Below are positions 41,867-50,268 of a stretch of DNA of 64,000 nucleotides, piece after piece. The DNA lies in NCBI GenBank assembly GCA_963777165.1, contig CAVZPO010000027.1, positions 186,001 through 250,000 of the forward strand. The letters run 5' to 3'. The notes beneath the pieces were generated by a model. That model searched no databases. It was not told where the DNA came from and worked only from the letters and a program-made list of their open reading frames with translations. The stretch is from DYJB01 sp963777165. GTDB lineage: Bacteria; Chloroflexota; Anaerolineae; Anaerolineales; E44-bin32. Positions within the stretch are counted from its first letter, which is position 1; every line of letters starts with the position of its first letter. Both the position numbers and the translations under genes were made by a program.

Positions 41867-44035
41867 ATGACCCATGCGGTGCCATTCCTGCGCCCGGCCG
41901 GTGGGCTGCTGGCCGCCGGGTTTCTCGTTCCCCTGCTCTTCTTCCCGCCTCCTCGGCCGCCCCTCAGAGATTCGATCCCGCCAGTGACGGCCTCTCCAGC
42001 TGACGCCGACCTACCGGCGACCGAGAACCCCGTACTTTCCGAAACGCTGTCACCAGCAGACGATGATCTGAAGGCGACTGAAACTGCCGTCCCGTCCGCA
42101 GCGCCCTCACCCACAGACGTTGATCTGCCCACACCACTTCCGGCCGAGACCTCCACCGAAGACGCTGGAGTCCCGTCACCCACTCCAACGGCAGCCGATA
42201 CGGAGACACCGGTTACTATCGACACCTTCACGCCGACCCTCGAGGCCTCCTCCACACCGACCTATACGCCGGAGCCCGTCGACCCGAGCCTCACCCCGTC
42301 GGAGTCGCCGACCGCCACCTCGACGCACACGCCGACCGCGACGCTGCCCGTCGACCCCGGACCCACGCCCTTCGCGCCGATGGCCGTGATGATCAACGAG
42401 GTTGCCTGGCCCGGAACGGCCGCATCGTCCAACGACGAGTGGATCGAGTTGTTCAACCCCGGCCCATCTTCGATCGACTTGCACGGTTGGCGATTGACCG
42501 ACGGCGACGACGTGCGCGTCACCCTCCAGGGCACAATCCCCGGGTACGGCTTGTACCTGCTCGAGCGCACGGACGATACGACGGTCCTCGACCTCGCCGC
42601 CGACCAGATCTATACCGGCGCATTGAGCAACAGCGGCGAGAGCCTGGAGTTGGTCGATCCCTCGGGGAAAGTGATCGACACTGCCAACGCCGATGGCGGA
42701 GGGTGGCCCGCCGGCAGCGCTGCCTCCCATGCCAGCATGGAGCGACTCGCCGGAGAAGATGGGCCCGGGGCCTGGCGAACGTTCACCGGGTGTTGGAGCA
42801 CCGGCGTTGATGCCGCGGGGGCGCCGGTGGCCGGCACGCCGCGCAATCCCAATTCGATCCCGTGCCTCTCGGCCACAGCCTCACCCACGCTTCCTACCGC
42901 CTCTGCCTCGCCCACTTCATCCGCCACGCCCACCCTGACGCCGTCACCGCAGCCTACGCCCGCCGCCTCGCTATCCATCCTGATCAATGAGGTCGCCTGG
43001 GGCGGAACGATCGCCGACTCCAGCGACGAGTGGATCGAGCTGCATAATCCCGGCCCCGATCCCGTCGACCTGCACGGCTGGCGGTTGACGGATGAGGACG
43101 ACCTGCACGTCACCCTGCAGGGGTCGATTCCGCCGTACGGGTTCTTCCTGCTCGAACGCACGGACGATCATCCGGTGGCAGACGTGGCTGCCGATCAGAT
43201 CTACACCGGCGGGCTGAACAACGACGGCGAGTCGCTTTGGCTGCTGGACCCGGCCGGCGCCGTGATCGACTCGGCCAACGGGGACGGCGGCGGATGGCCG
43301 GCAGGAAATGGAGCCGCACGGCACAGCATGGAGCGCCGCGGCGGGGAGGATCGTTCCGGCAACTGGGGGACCTTTCCCGGTTATGGCGGCGTGGGCCACG
43401 ATTCGTCCGGAAACCGAATCGGCGGCACGCCGCGTTATCCCAACGCCATCAACTTGCCGGCGCCTGCTCCCACCCACATCCCCAGCCGCTTGGTGATCAA
43501 TGAAGTTCTCATCCGCCCACATTACGACTGGGAAGGCACCGGCGGGGTATCGCCAAATGACGAGTTCATCGAGATCTACAACGCCGGGGACCTGCCCGTT
43601 CACCTGCTCGGTTGGATGCTCGACGATGCCGAGGGCGCAGGCTCGAAGCCCTTCACGCTCTCGGACAGCGTCCTCCCGGCGCACGAATTCCGTGCCTACT
43701 TCCGGTCTCGTACACACCTGGCACTCAACGACACGGGCGACACCGTCCGCCTGCTCGAGCCCGGCGGGCGCGTCGTCGATCAGATCGCTTACCTCAAGGT
43801 CCGCGCTTACAACCTGTCCTACGGCCGCCTGCCCGATGGCGGTCACCATCTCTTCTACGGCTTGTGGCCGACCGCCGGGCTCCCTAACATCCTCTTCGTT
43901 GAACCCAGGCTGCCACTGCTGATCCAGGACACCTTCGACTGCCCGGCGGGTCACCTGCATCCGCTGCTCGCTCAGTTTCCAACTCTTCCCCTGGCAAGGC
44001 TCCACGCCACGACTCCCCTCCTGATTTGCCCCTGA
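41867..44035 (+). CDS. Exported protein with three lamin-tail (LTD) domains
   Basis: A 722-residue secreted protein with a hydrophobic signal segment (about residues 8-28) and a Thr/Pro/Ser/Ala-rich stalk (about 30-170). Three LTD beta-sandwich domains follow, beginning at VMINEVAWPG, ILINEVAWGG and LVINEVLIRP, each with a WIEL(F/H)NPG or FIEIYNAG block and a DLHGWRLTD or LLGWMLDD block. Domains 1 and 2 are also close at the DNA level, a recent duplication. Domains are separated by TP-rich linkers. No lipobox or sorting signal is visible at the C-terminus. GGGGGGA precedes ATG 41867. Probably a cell-surface adhesion or scaffold protein. Confidence 0.85.
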   Translation: MTHAVPFLRPAGGLLAAGFLVPLLFFPPPRPPLRDSIPPVTASPADADLPATENPVLSETLSPADDDLKATETAVPSAAPSPTDVDLPTPLPAETSTEDAGVPSPTPTAADTETPVTIDTFTPTLEASSTPTYTPEPVDPSLTPSESPTATSTHTPTATLPVDPGPTPFAPMAVMINEVAWPGTAASSNDEWIELFNPGPSSIDLHGWRLTDGDDVRVTLQGTIPGYGLYLLERTDDTTVLDLAADQIYTGALSNSGESLELVDPSGKVIDTANADGGGWPAGSAASHASMERLAGEDGPGAWRTFTGCWSTGVDAAGAPVAGTPRNPNSIPCLSATASPTLPTASASPTSSATPTLTPSPQPTPAASLSILINEVAWGGTIADSSDEWIELHNPGPDPVDLHGWRLTDEDDLHVTLQGSIPPYGFFLLERTDDHPVADVAADQIYTGGLNNDGESLWLLDPAGAVIDSANGDGGGWPAGNGAARHSMERRGGEDRSGNWGTFPGYGGVGHDSSGNRIGGTPRYPNAINLPAPAPTHIPSRLVINEVLIRPHYDWEGTGGVSPNDEFIEIYNAGDLPVHLLGWMLDDAEGAGSKPFTLSDSVLPAHEFRAYFRSRTHLALNDTGDTVRLLEPGGRVVDQIAYLKVRAYNLSYGRLPDGGHHLFYGLWPTAGLPNILFVEPRLPLLIQDTFDCPAGHLHPLLAQFPTLPLARLHATTPLLICP

Positions 44036-44049
44036 TTCTCCTGGCGGGT

Positions 44050-44116
44050 CTTTCACATGCCTTTCATGCAGACCGGGTCCATTAGTATTCGCCTTTCACT
44101 CTCGGGGGCGTAGGCT
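44050..44116 (+). promoter_or_regulatory. Promoter P1 with four response-regulator half-sites
   Basis: Heptamers CTTTCAC (44050), CTTTCAT (44061), TTAGTAT (44082) and CTTTCAC (44093) start 11, 21 and 11 bp apart, and TAGGCT (44111) begins 18 bp after the start of the last. Direct heptamers repeated every 11 bp with the final one next to a -10 are typical of PhoB/OmpR-family activation. The same layout recurs at 45293-45359. It drives the gene at 44161. Confidence 0.72.
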
Positions 44117-44160
44117 GAAGGCAGAAGCTAGAGCCGAGTGGACACGTGAAGGAGGCAGCT

Positions 44161-45237
44161 ATGACCACACCGATCCTGACCCCCGACCGAGAAGAGCGAC
44201 TGTCCAGAACGAAGCCATCCGCACCGGTGGTCCGGGCGGAGACCAACCGCGTCGTCGAGGCCTTGCAGGCCGCCGCCCGCGAGGTGGGCGATCGCATGGC
44301 GGACACCGCCAACAAGACGCGCGATCGGGCCATCGAGCATGTGCGGCGGCTCGGGCCGGAAACCTGGCGCGAGGCTCCGCTCGCCCAGCTCACCCACGAA
44401 CCCGGCTTTCTCACGCCATTCAAGCTGGGCCTGGCGGCGCAGTGTGCCCGCGTCCTCGGTGCCAGCGAGCCGCGGGTCCTTTCGGCCTTCACTTACGACC
44501 TGGCCGATCACACGATACATCTGCTCTTGCTGGTCGACGAGGCCTCCGACGGGCTGGAGGGCTTCGCCCGAGAGTTCGACCGGGCACTCTCGGCCTCCAT
44601 CGACGCGCTGCGCCTGCCGGATTGCTTCGAGTGCACCTCGGTGCTCGATGTGCACCAGGTGACCCCGCGCGACGTCCGGCTCGGCATCGGCCTTGCCGGC
44701 CTGCTCTCATCGGTCGCCAACGCCCCGCTGCGAGTGTGGAACCGCCACGAGCCGATGGAACATCCAACACCGATCGTCTGGCACTTGTCCGAAGTGGCCG
44801 AGACGGTCTGTCTGGAGGCGGTCAACCTGGTACGCCAGCACACGCCGGCGCTGGCCCCGATCGGGCACATGGAAACGCTCATCCGCCGGCCGGACTTCAT
44901 TGGTCCCTTCAAGTGCGGGCTGGCGGTCTGCCTGGGCAAGGTGCTGGGCGCCAATGATGACCGGGTGCGGGCCGTGTTTCATTCCGACCCAGCCGAGTTG
45001 CCTCTGTGTCTGCTCGTCCTCGTCACCGAGCCGACCGCGGCGCTGGCAGCATTTATCGCCGCCCTCGATCGTGCACTGTCGATCGAGCTGCACAACCTGC
45101 ACGTCCCGGAATTCGCCGGACAGGACAGGGTGCTCGAGGTCCATCTGATCACGCCCCAGGAGGTACGCCTCGGGCTGGGCGACGCCGCCCGGCTGGCGTC
45201 GGTGCACTCGGCGCCGACGCGCATCTGGAGCCGCTAG
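44161..45237 (+). CDS. Protein with two copies of an unrecognised domain
   Basis: A 358-residue cytoplasmic protein with no signal peptide or membrane segment. A charged helical N-terminus (residues 1-75) precedes two homologous domains, about 79-193 and 241-356. They align along their whole length: GFLTPFKLGLAAQCARVLGA with DFIGPFKCGLAVCLGKVLGA, FDRALSASID with LDRALSIELH, LDVHQVTPRDVRLGIG with LEVHLITPQEVRLGLG, and NAPLRVW with SAPTRIW. I do not recognise the domain. ATG 44161 has a strong AAGGAGG. Its promoter P1 carries putative sites for the neighbouring PhoB-like regulator, so it is probably a stress or nutrient-response protein. Two cysteines per repeat region are present but not in a metal-site pattern. 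Confidence 0.85.
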   Translation: MTTPILTPDREERLSRTKPSAPVVRAETNRVVEALQAAAREVGDRMADTANKTRDRAIEHVRRLGPETWREAPLAQLTHEPGFLTPFKLGLAAQCARVLGASEPRVLSAFTYDLADHTIHLLLLVDEASDGLEGFAREFDRALSASIDALRLPDCFECTSVLDVHQVTPRDVRLGIGLAGLLSSVANAPLRVWNRHEPMEHPTPIVWHLSEVAETVCLEAVNLVRQHTPALAPIGHMETLIRRPDFIGPFKCGLAVCLGKVLGANDDRVRAVFHSDPAELPLCLLVLVTEPTAALAAFIAALDRALSIELHNLHVPEFAGQDRVLEVHLITPQEVRLGLGDAARLASVHSAPTRIWSR

Positions 45238-45257
45238 AGCGGTGGCACGAACGTGAA

Positions 45258-45290
45258 TCAGGCCCCCAACAGCACGCCGGGGGGGCCTGA
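45258..45290 (+). terminator. Terminator of the two-domain protein gene
   Basis: TCAGGCCCCC pairs with GGGGGCCTGA around a 13-nt loop and is followed by CGTTTT, a standard intrinsic terminator 20 bp after the stop. Its T-run overlaps the first half-site of promoter P2. Confidence 0.8.
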
Positions 45291-45292
45291 CG

Positions 45293-45359
45293 TTTTCATG
45301 GGTTTTTCATGCCGCTGGGTCGGATTTGCATGCGTCTTTCATCGGCCGGGTGCTAGGCT
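45293..45359 (+). promoter_or_regulatory. Promoter P2 with four response-regulator half-sites
   Basis: Heptamers TTTTCAT (45293), TTTTCAT (45304), TTTGCAT (45325) and CTTTCAT (45336) start 11, 21 and 11 bp apart, and TAGGCT (45354) begins 18 bp after the start of the last. This is the same geometry as P1, base for base in spacing. No protein gene follows within its transcript; it drives the candidate small RNA. Confidence 0.72.
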
Positions 45360-45365
45360 GGATGT

Positions 45366-45480
45366 AGCCCGGCGGATTCCACCGGGTGGCCACGTCAACC
45401 CACTGCTGGGCGATCGTGGTGTGAGCTTCTCTCCTTGGTGACGAGAGGCGCGGGCGCCATCCCCCGCCTCTCGTCGTTTT
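45366..45480 (+). ncRNA. Candidate regulated small RNA
   Basis: Promoter P2 predicts a start near 45366 and a strong intrinsic terminator ends at about 45480, giving about 115 nt. The only ORF inside is a 12-codon GTG frame without a convincing ribosome site. Structure: a short 5' hairpin (CCCGG at 45368-45372 with CCGGG at 45382-45386), a mostly unpaired middle containing CTTCTCTCCTT (45426-45436), and the 11-bp terminator stem. The pyrimidine stretch is complementary to Shine-Dalgarno cores such as the AAGGAG of the gene at 44161, so translational repression by base pairing is a plausible mode. Expression is inferred, not shown. Confidence 0.55.
45440..45480 (+). terminator. Strong intrinsic terminator of the candidate small RNA
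   Basis: GACGAGAGGCG pairs perfectly (11 bp) with CGCCTCTCGTC around a 14-nt loop and is followed by GTTTT. It ends 58 bp before the histidine-kinase GTG, so it separates the two units. Confidence 0.82.
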
Positions 45481-45537
45481 CTCGCCGGCCGCGTTGCCCT
45501 GTCCTTCGAGGGGTGTAAACTCGCTGCAGAGGTCCCC

Positions 45538-46842
45538 GTGACCAACGCCCCGGACGTCACCCTTGAGCGACATCCCTTCGAGCTCCGCGTCCTGACGGAG
45601 GTCGCCAAGACGCTGACTGCCCGCCTGCCTCTGGCAGACGTGCTGTCCCGGGCGATGGAGCGGCTCAACGCCAGCCTGAGTCCGGCCGACGTGGGCATCC
45701 TGTACCTGTGGGATGAGCGGTCCGAGCTCTTCCGTGCGGCGGCCTCCTTCGGCTGCGACCCCGAGCCGCTCAGCGAAATCGCGCTGCAGCGCGGCGAGTC
45801 GGTGACGGGTACGGTGTTCGCCGAGGGCCAACCCCGCCTGTACACCACAGGCGAATCGATCGCCGTGGCCATGGGGAATCTCTCGCCCGGCAACCGGCGC
45901 GAGCTGGGCCGCGCCCTGGGCACCGAGTCGCTGCCACGCAACGTCCTGGCCGCACCGCTGCGTGTGGCCGACGAGGCCTTCGGCGTCCTGCTGCTCTACA
46001 CGCTGCACAGCGCCACTACCTTCACCTCCGCCGACCTGCCTTTCATCCAGACGCTGGCCGACCTGATGGCCCTGGCAATTGACCGCGGCCGGTTAGAGGA
46101 GGCCGACGAAGTCATCCGCGAGGTCCGCCGCTCTGAACGGCTGCGGTCCGAAATCATGGCCACGCTGTCGCACGAACTGCGCACCCCATTGGCCGCCATC
46201 CGCGGCTACGCCACCGCCATGATGATGGAAGAGATCCGCTGGCCGAAGTGGAAGCGCACCCAGTTCCTGCGCCAGATCGACGAGGAATGCGAGAACTTGC
46301 AGGCTATGATCGGCGAGATTCTCGACTCGTCGCTGATCGACATCGGGCAATTGACCATCGAGCCACAGCCGCTCCGCCTGCCGCATCTGCTGACCGAGGT
46401 CGCCGCCGAGATGCAGCGACGAACCCGCGTCCATCGGCTCCTGGTCGATACGCCCCCCGATTTCCCGATCCTGGACGCCGATCCACATCGCGTCAAACAG
46501 GTGGTACGCAACATCCTGGACAATGCCGTCAAATACTCGCCGACCGGCGGCCTGGTCGTTATCCGGGCCGAAGCCGACGAACGCGAGGCGACCGTCAGCA
46601 TCTCCGATGAGGGCGTGGGCATCTCCCCCCAGGACATGATCCCGTTATTCGACAAGTACTTCCGCGCCAAGTCCCCCACCGGATACCATGTCGCCGGTAC
46701 CGGCCTGGGGCTGCCCGTGGCGCGTGCCATTGTCGAGGCGCACGGCGGGAGGATCTGGGCGGAGAGCAAAGTCGGCCAGGGTACGACGCTGCACTTCACG
46801 CTGCCGCGCACTGGCTTGAGCTCGGATAACCATGACCAATAG
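45538..46842 (+). CDS. GAF-domain sensor histidine kinase
   Basis: A 434-residue kinase without membrane segments: a GAF domain (about residues 15-180), a HisKA domain with H212 in LSHELRTPLAA, and a HATPase domain (NILDNAVKYSP, DEGVGIS, GTGLGLPVARAI). It should phosphorylate the OmpR-family regulator encoded directly downstream, with which it overlaps by 11 bp. The start is GTG 45538 with GAGG upstream; a TGTAAACT near 45515 may serve as -10. The signal is probably cytoplasmic and unknown. Confidence 0.92.
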   Translation: MTNAPDVTLERHPFELRVLTEVAKTLTARLPLADVLSRAMERLNASLSPADVGILYLWDERSELFRAAASFGCDPEPLSEIALQRGESVTGTVFAEGQPRLYTTGESIAVAMGNLSPGNRRELGRALGTESLPRNVLAAPLRVADEAFGVLLLYTLHSATTFTSADLPFIQTLADLMALAIDRGRLEEADEVIREVRRSERLRSEIMATLSHELRTPLAAIRGYATAMMMEEIRWPKWKRTQFLRQIDEECENLQAMIGEILDSSLIDIGQLTIEPQPLRLPHLLTEVAAEMQRRTRVHRLLVDTPPDFPILDADPHRVKQVVRNILDNAVKYSPTGGLVVIRAEADEREATVSISDEGVGISPQDMIPLFDKYFRAKSPTGYHVAGTGLGLPVARAIVEAHGGRIWAESKVGQGTTLHFTLPRTGLSSDNHDQ

Positions 46843-47596
46843 TCGACCGCAAAGCCGGTTCCGCGGGCGTTGGGGACTGCCGCGCAAGCCGCGCGCCCTG
46901 GTGGTGGACGACGAGCCGAAGCTGGTGCGGCTGGTACGCGAGGTGTTGACCAGCATCGGCTACGAGGTGCTGACGACCGCCAGCGGCGAGAGCGCCGTCG
47001 AGATGACGGCCCTCGAGCAGCCCGATCTGATCGTGCTCGACATCGTCCTGCGCGACAACACCGACGGCTACGAGGTCGCTCGCCGGGTGCGCGAGTTCTC
47101 GGATGTTCCGATCCTGATGCTCACCGCCAAGTCCCGCGAGGCTGATCTGCTGCGCGGCTTCGAGGTCGGCGCCGACGATTATCTGACCAAACCCTTCAGT
47201 TCCCGGGAACTGGTGGCGCGCGCCCGGGCACTGCTCAAGCGCTCGCGTCAGGCGGTGGGATCGCCGGACACCAGCCAGATCGACGTCGGCGAGCTGCATA
47301 TCGACCTGGTGCGCCGCCGCGTTACCGTCGGCGGGCGGGACGTTCGCCTGACGCCCACCGAGTACAAGCTGCTGTACGAGCTGGCCAGCCATCCCGGGCA
47401 GGTGATGCTGCACGAGCAGCTGCTCTCCGCCATTTGGGGCGAGGAGTACCGGGACGACTTGGAGTATCTGCGCGCCTATGTCCGCTATCTACGCCAGAAG
47501 CTCGAGGCCGATCCGTCACATCCCCTGTTGATCGTGACCGTCCCCGGCGTCGGGTATATGCTCGCCGGGCCCCTGGAGCAGAAGCCTCCGGCCTGA
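46832..47596 (+). CDS. OmpR/PhoB-family response regulator
   Basis: A 254-residue regulator. The receiver domain (about 20-135) has the acidic pair VVDDE, phospho-acceptor D70 (LIVLDIVL), T98 (MLTAK) and K120 (DYLTKPF). The winged-helix DNA-binding domain (about 148-247) shows LTPTEYKLLYELASHPGQV and VRYLRQKLE...LIVTVPGVGYML. A 20-residue basic extension precedes the receiver. It overlaps its kinase gene. It is the only response regulator in the window and is the best candidate to bind the 11-bp-spaced heptamers of promoters P1 and P2. Confidence 0.94.
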   Translation: MTNSRPQSRFRGRWGLPRKPRALVVDDEPKLVRLVREVLTSIGYEVLTTASGESAVEMTALEQPDLIVLDIVLRDNTDGYEVARRVREFSDVPILMLTAKSREADLLRGFEVGADDYLTKPFSSRELVARARALLKRSRQAVGSPDTSQIDVGELHIDLVRRRVTVGGRDVRLTPTEYKLLYELASHPGQVMLHEQLLSAIWGEEYRDDLEYLRAYVRYLRQKLEADPSHPLLIVTVPGVGYMLAGPLEQKPPA

Positions 47597-47898
47597 TGAC
47601 CGGTTCCTCACCGGGGTCGCGATCGCTTTCCTGGCTGCCACGCGCTCGACGCGCTGGCCGTCGAACCCGGTCTGTACATGCCCTTGGAAATCAAGACCGA
47701 CACACAACGCCGGATGGCTGCCCAGCGCATTTCGCAGCCGCAGACCCACCTGGGCGCCTGACGCCTCTCCGAGTCTCTCCGAAGGTCTAGCGTGAGTCCA
47801 AGCCCGGGTAGCAGGGCCGAGTGACCTGCTCGCTGCCGCGACCTTTCGGCCAGGTTTGCGTAGACCGGGTTGAAGGAAGAAAGGAAACGGAGGTAACG
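47597..47898. other. Intergenic region without a recognisable gene
   Basis: These 302 bp follow the regulator gene and precede the PspC gene. Short frames on both strands lack start signals and family motifs. I see no clear hairpin terminator or promoter. GGAGG at 47889-47893 belongs to the PspC gene. Confidence 0.5.
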
Positions 47899-48129
47899 AT
47901 GATTACGGAAACCCGACGCCTGTACCGGTCGCTTCGGCAGCGCATGATCGGTGGCGTGTGCGGCGGCCTGGGCGAGTACCTGGCGATCGATCCCACGCTG
48001 ATTCGCGTACTCTTCGTCCTGGCAGCCGTCTTCGGGGGGCACGGGCTCCTGCTCTACCTGATCCTGCTGCTCCTGGTGCCGATCGAGCCGGAAGTGACAG
48101 CCCCGATTCAAACGTCGCCGACAGCCTAA
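47899..48129 (+). CDS. PspC-domain membrane protein
   Basis: A 76-residue protein with the PspC pattern: RRLYRSLRQRMIGGVCGGLGEYL, then a membrane helix (VLFVLAAVFGGHGLLLYLILLLLV). PspC proteins sense or respond to envelope stress and are often near two-component genes. GGAGG lies six bases before ATG 47899. It is monocistronic. Confidence 0.92.
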   Translation: MITETRRLYRSLRQRMIGGVCGGLGEYLAIDPTLIRVLFVLAAVFGGHGLLLYLILLLLVPIEPEVTAPIQTSPTA

Positions 48130-48151
48130 CGTCTGTACGCGAGCAGGCGAT

Positions 48152-48182
48152 GAACGGAGGGCGCAGGTGGCGCCCTCCGTTC
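48152..48182 (+). terminator. Hairpin after the PspC gene
   Basis: A perfect 13-bp stem, GAACGGAGGGCGC paired to its complement with a 5-nt loop. It lies 22 bp after the stop and has no U-run. Confidence 0.6.
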
Positions 48183-48239
48183 GCGCCGGCGCCGCGAAGC
48201 GGCATGTTAAAATCCTGATCCCGCCGTCGGAGTCCGTCG

Positions 48240-50055
48240 GTGCTTGCACCCCCCGCCACCCGTCTCGTTCCCTACCGGCAGGAGGCCGAGCCTCCGCACC
48301 GGGCAGCGATCGTGCGCGTGGAGACGGGGCTGGAGGGGCTTTCGGACGACGAACTGCAAGTCCTCGGTCACCTGATCGAGGCCGCCGACCTGATCAACCC
48401 TGTCTTCCGTCACCAATGCGATGCCCGCACCTCCGGCCTCCGACGCCTGGTCCTGCAGCTGATCGAGACCGCCGAGGGCCCGGTGCTGCAGAAGCTGGAA
48501 GACTACCGGGCCATTCTCGAACTGCAGAATGCGCCTTTCGCATCGATCCCCCCCAAGAATCATCTGCTGGATGTCTCGCCGGAGGACCTGCACCTGCTGG
48601 CGCGCCTGGCGGGCCCGTCGGTGGAACACGACCTGCACGCGTATCTCGACCTGCTCACCCGCGGTGAGACGCCTTCGGACAAGGCCAACTTCTACCCGCC
48701 CGACCTGACCGATGCCGAGTTCGATTCCCTGGGCGCAGCCCGCAGCCTGCCGAACTCCTCCGTGGTCCGCGACTCCGACCGGAACCCCGCAGGTCGTCCT
48801 GAACGAGGTGCGCTATCGCGCCGCCCTGCTGCCGGTGCTGGCCCACCTGCGGGCGGCGCGTGACCTGGCCGCCGATCCGGGGTTCCGCATCTTCCTGGAC
48901 GCCAAGATCGTCGAGCTCGAAAGCGGCAGCGAAGAGGCGCGACGGGTGGCCGACCACGCCTGGGTGAGCCATACCTCGCCGATCGACATCGTGATCTCGA
49001 CCGGGCTGGAGGTCTATCTTGACGGTTACCGCAACGCGCGCGGCGCCGCCACGGGCGGCGTCTACCTGCGCAATCGCAGCGCCGATGCATTGCTGAAGAC
49101 GATCGTCGCACAGGTCCCGCGCCTGGAGTCGCTGGCACCCTGGACGCATCGCAGAACCCAAGTCGACCTTTCGACGCTCCCCCAACTCAAGTTCGTCGAC
49201 GTGGTCGCCTGGGCCGGAGACTACGTCGGAGGGCCGATGACCACCTTGGCCCAAAGCCTGCCCAACGATGAATGGATCGTACAGGCTTTCGGCGCGGTCA
49301 ATATGGTCTACGTCAATACCAGCCGCTTGGTGCTGGTCAGCAGCGGCCGGCTGGCGGCGGATCGATTCCTGACCCGCGAAAGCGCCGGGCGGCCGTCCCA
49401 GGCGCTGTTCGACGCCTACACAATGCACACTGCCCTGCACGAGATCGGGCACTCCACCGGCCGGATGGACCCGGCCCACGCCGAGGGCCAGCCGCGCGAT
49501 TACCTGCAGGAGGAGTATTCCTGGCTGGAGGAGACGCGCGCCGAACTCTTTGGGTTGTGGGCTCTGCGCCCGCTGACCGAGGCCGGCATTTTCGACCCGG
49601 CGGTCGAGCAGGCCGGGTACGACGGCATGCTGCTGGCGATGCTGGGAGCACTGAAGTTTGAGCCCCTGCAGGCGCACGTTCGCGCCCGCAACGCCATCTT
49701 CCACTACGCCGAAGCGCGGGGCGCACTGCGGCGCGTGACCGAAGACGGCCAGCTGCGCTTCGAGGTTGTGGCGGAGAAGATGCGCCTGATGGTGATCGAG
49801 ATGCTGCGGACCGTCGCCGACTTGCGCGCAGCGGGAGACAAGCCCGGCGCGATTCGATTCCGCGAGCAGTATGTGCACACGGATCCACTGAAGCCTGAGA
49901 TCGAGGCCCGGACGGCGGACTTGCCCCAGGGCACCGGTCTGGTGTTCCCTCGCCTGGAGCAGGCTCATGGCCGCTATCTGCGCCAATGGGTCTACCCGGA
50001 ACGCTTCGAAGATCAGCCGAAGTTCGCCTTCGAGCTGCCGCCCGAAGTGGTCTAG
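48240..50055 (+). CDS. M49-like (dipeptidyl peptidase III family) metallopeptidase with an apparent +1 frameshift
   Basis: The N-terminal part (48240 to about 48785; GTG start with GGAG upstream) and the catalytic part (from about 48785 to 50055) lie in frames one base apart. Homology-like sequence runs continuously across the junction (DAEFDSLG...then QVVLNEVRYR), so removing one base, most simply from CCCC at 48785-48788, restores a 604-residue protein. The zinc motif is HEIGH at 400-404, a pentapeptide HExxH instead of the hexapeptide HExxGH usual in M49; an EETRAE motif (430-435) supplies the third ligand as in M49 EECRAE. DPP III enzymes release dipeptides from peptide N-termini. There is no signal peptide. 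A TAAAAT box (48208-48213) precedes it. Confidence 0.82.
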
Positions 50056-50268
50056 CCGCGACGCCTGCCCGTCTCCAAGTCCCGAGTTTAGCTTGTCATA
50101 ATTGACGATCCGCGCCCTGCGGTTCTTGACCTTCCTCCGGCTCCTGCCGCTTCACCCCCGTCGTCGGCTTTAACGGAAGGCTTACCTTGGCATGCTATAT
50201 ATGGAAGCGTATGGCGCTTGTAAGGGAGATCTGGCGGGTTTCGGCCCTAGGATGGTGATGAGGGAAGA

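Noticed and set aside
45253..45441. 62-codon plus-strand frame through the terminator and promoter P2
   Set aside because: It begins inside a terminator and crosses the regulatory repeats and -10; codon use is not gene-like.
47840..47870. A third copy of the 11-bp heptamer promoter before the PspC gene
   Set aside because: CTTTCGG and TTTGCGT are 12 bp apart and the four-site spacing and TAGGCT are missing.
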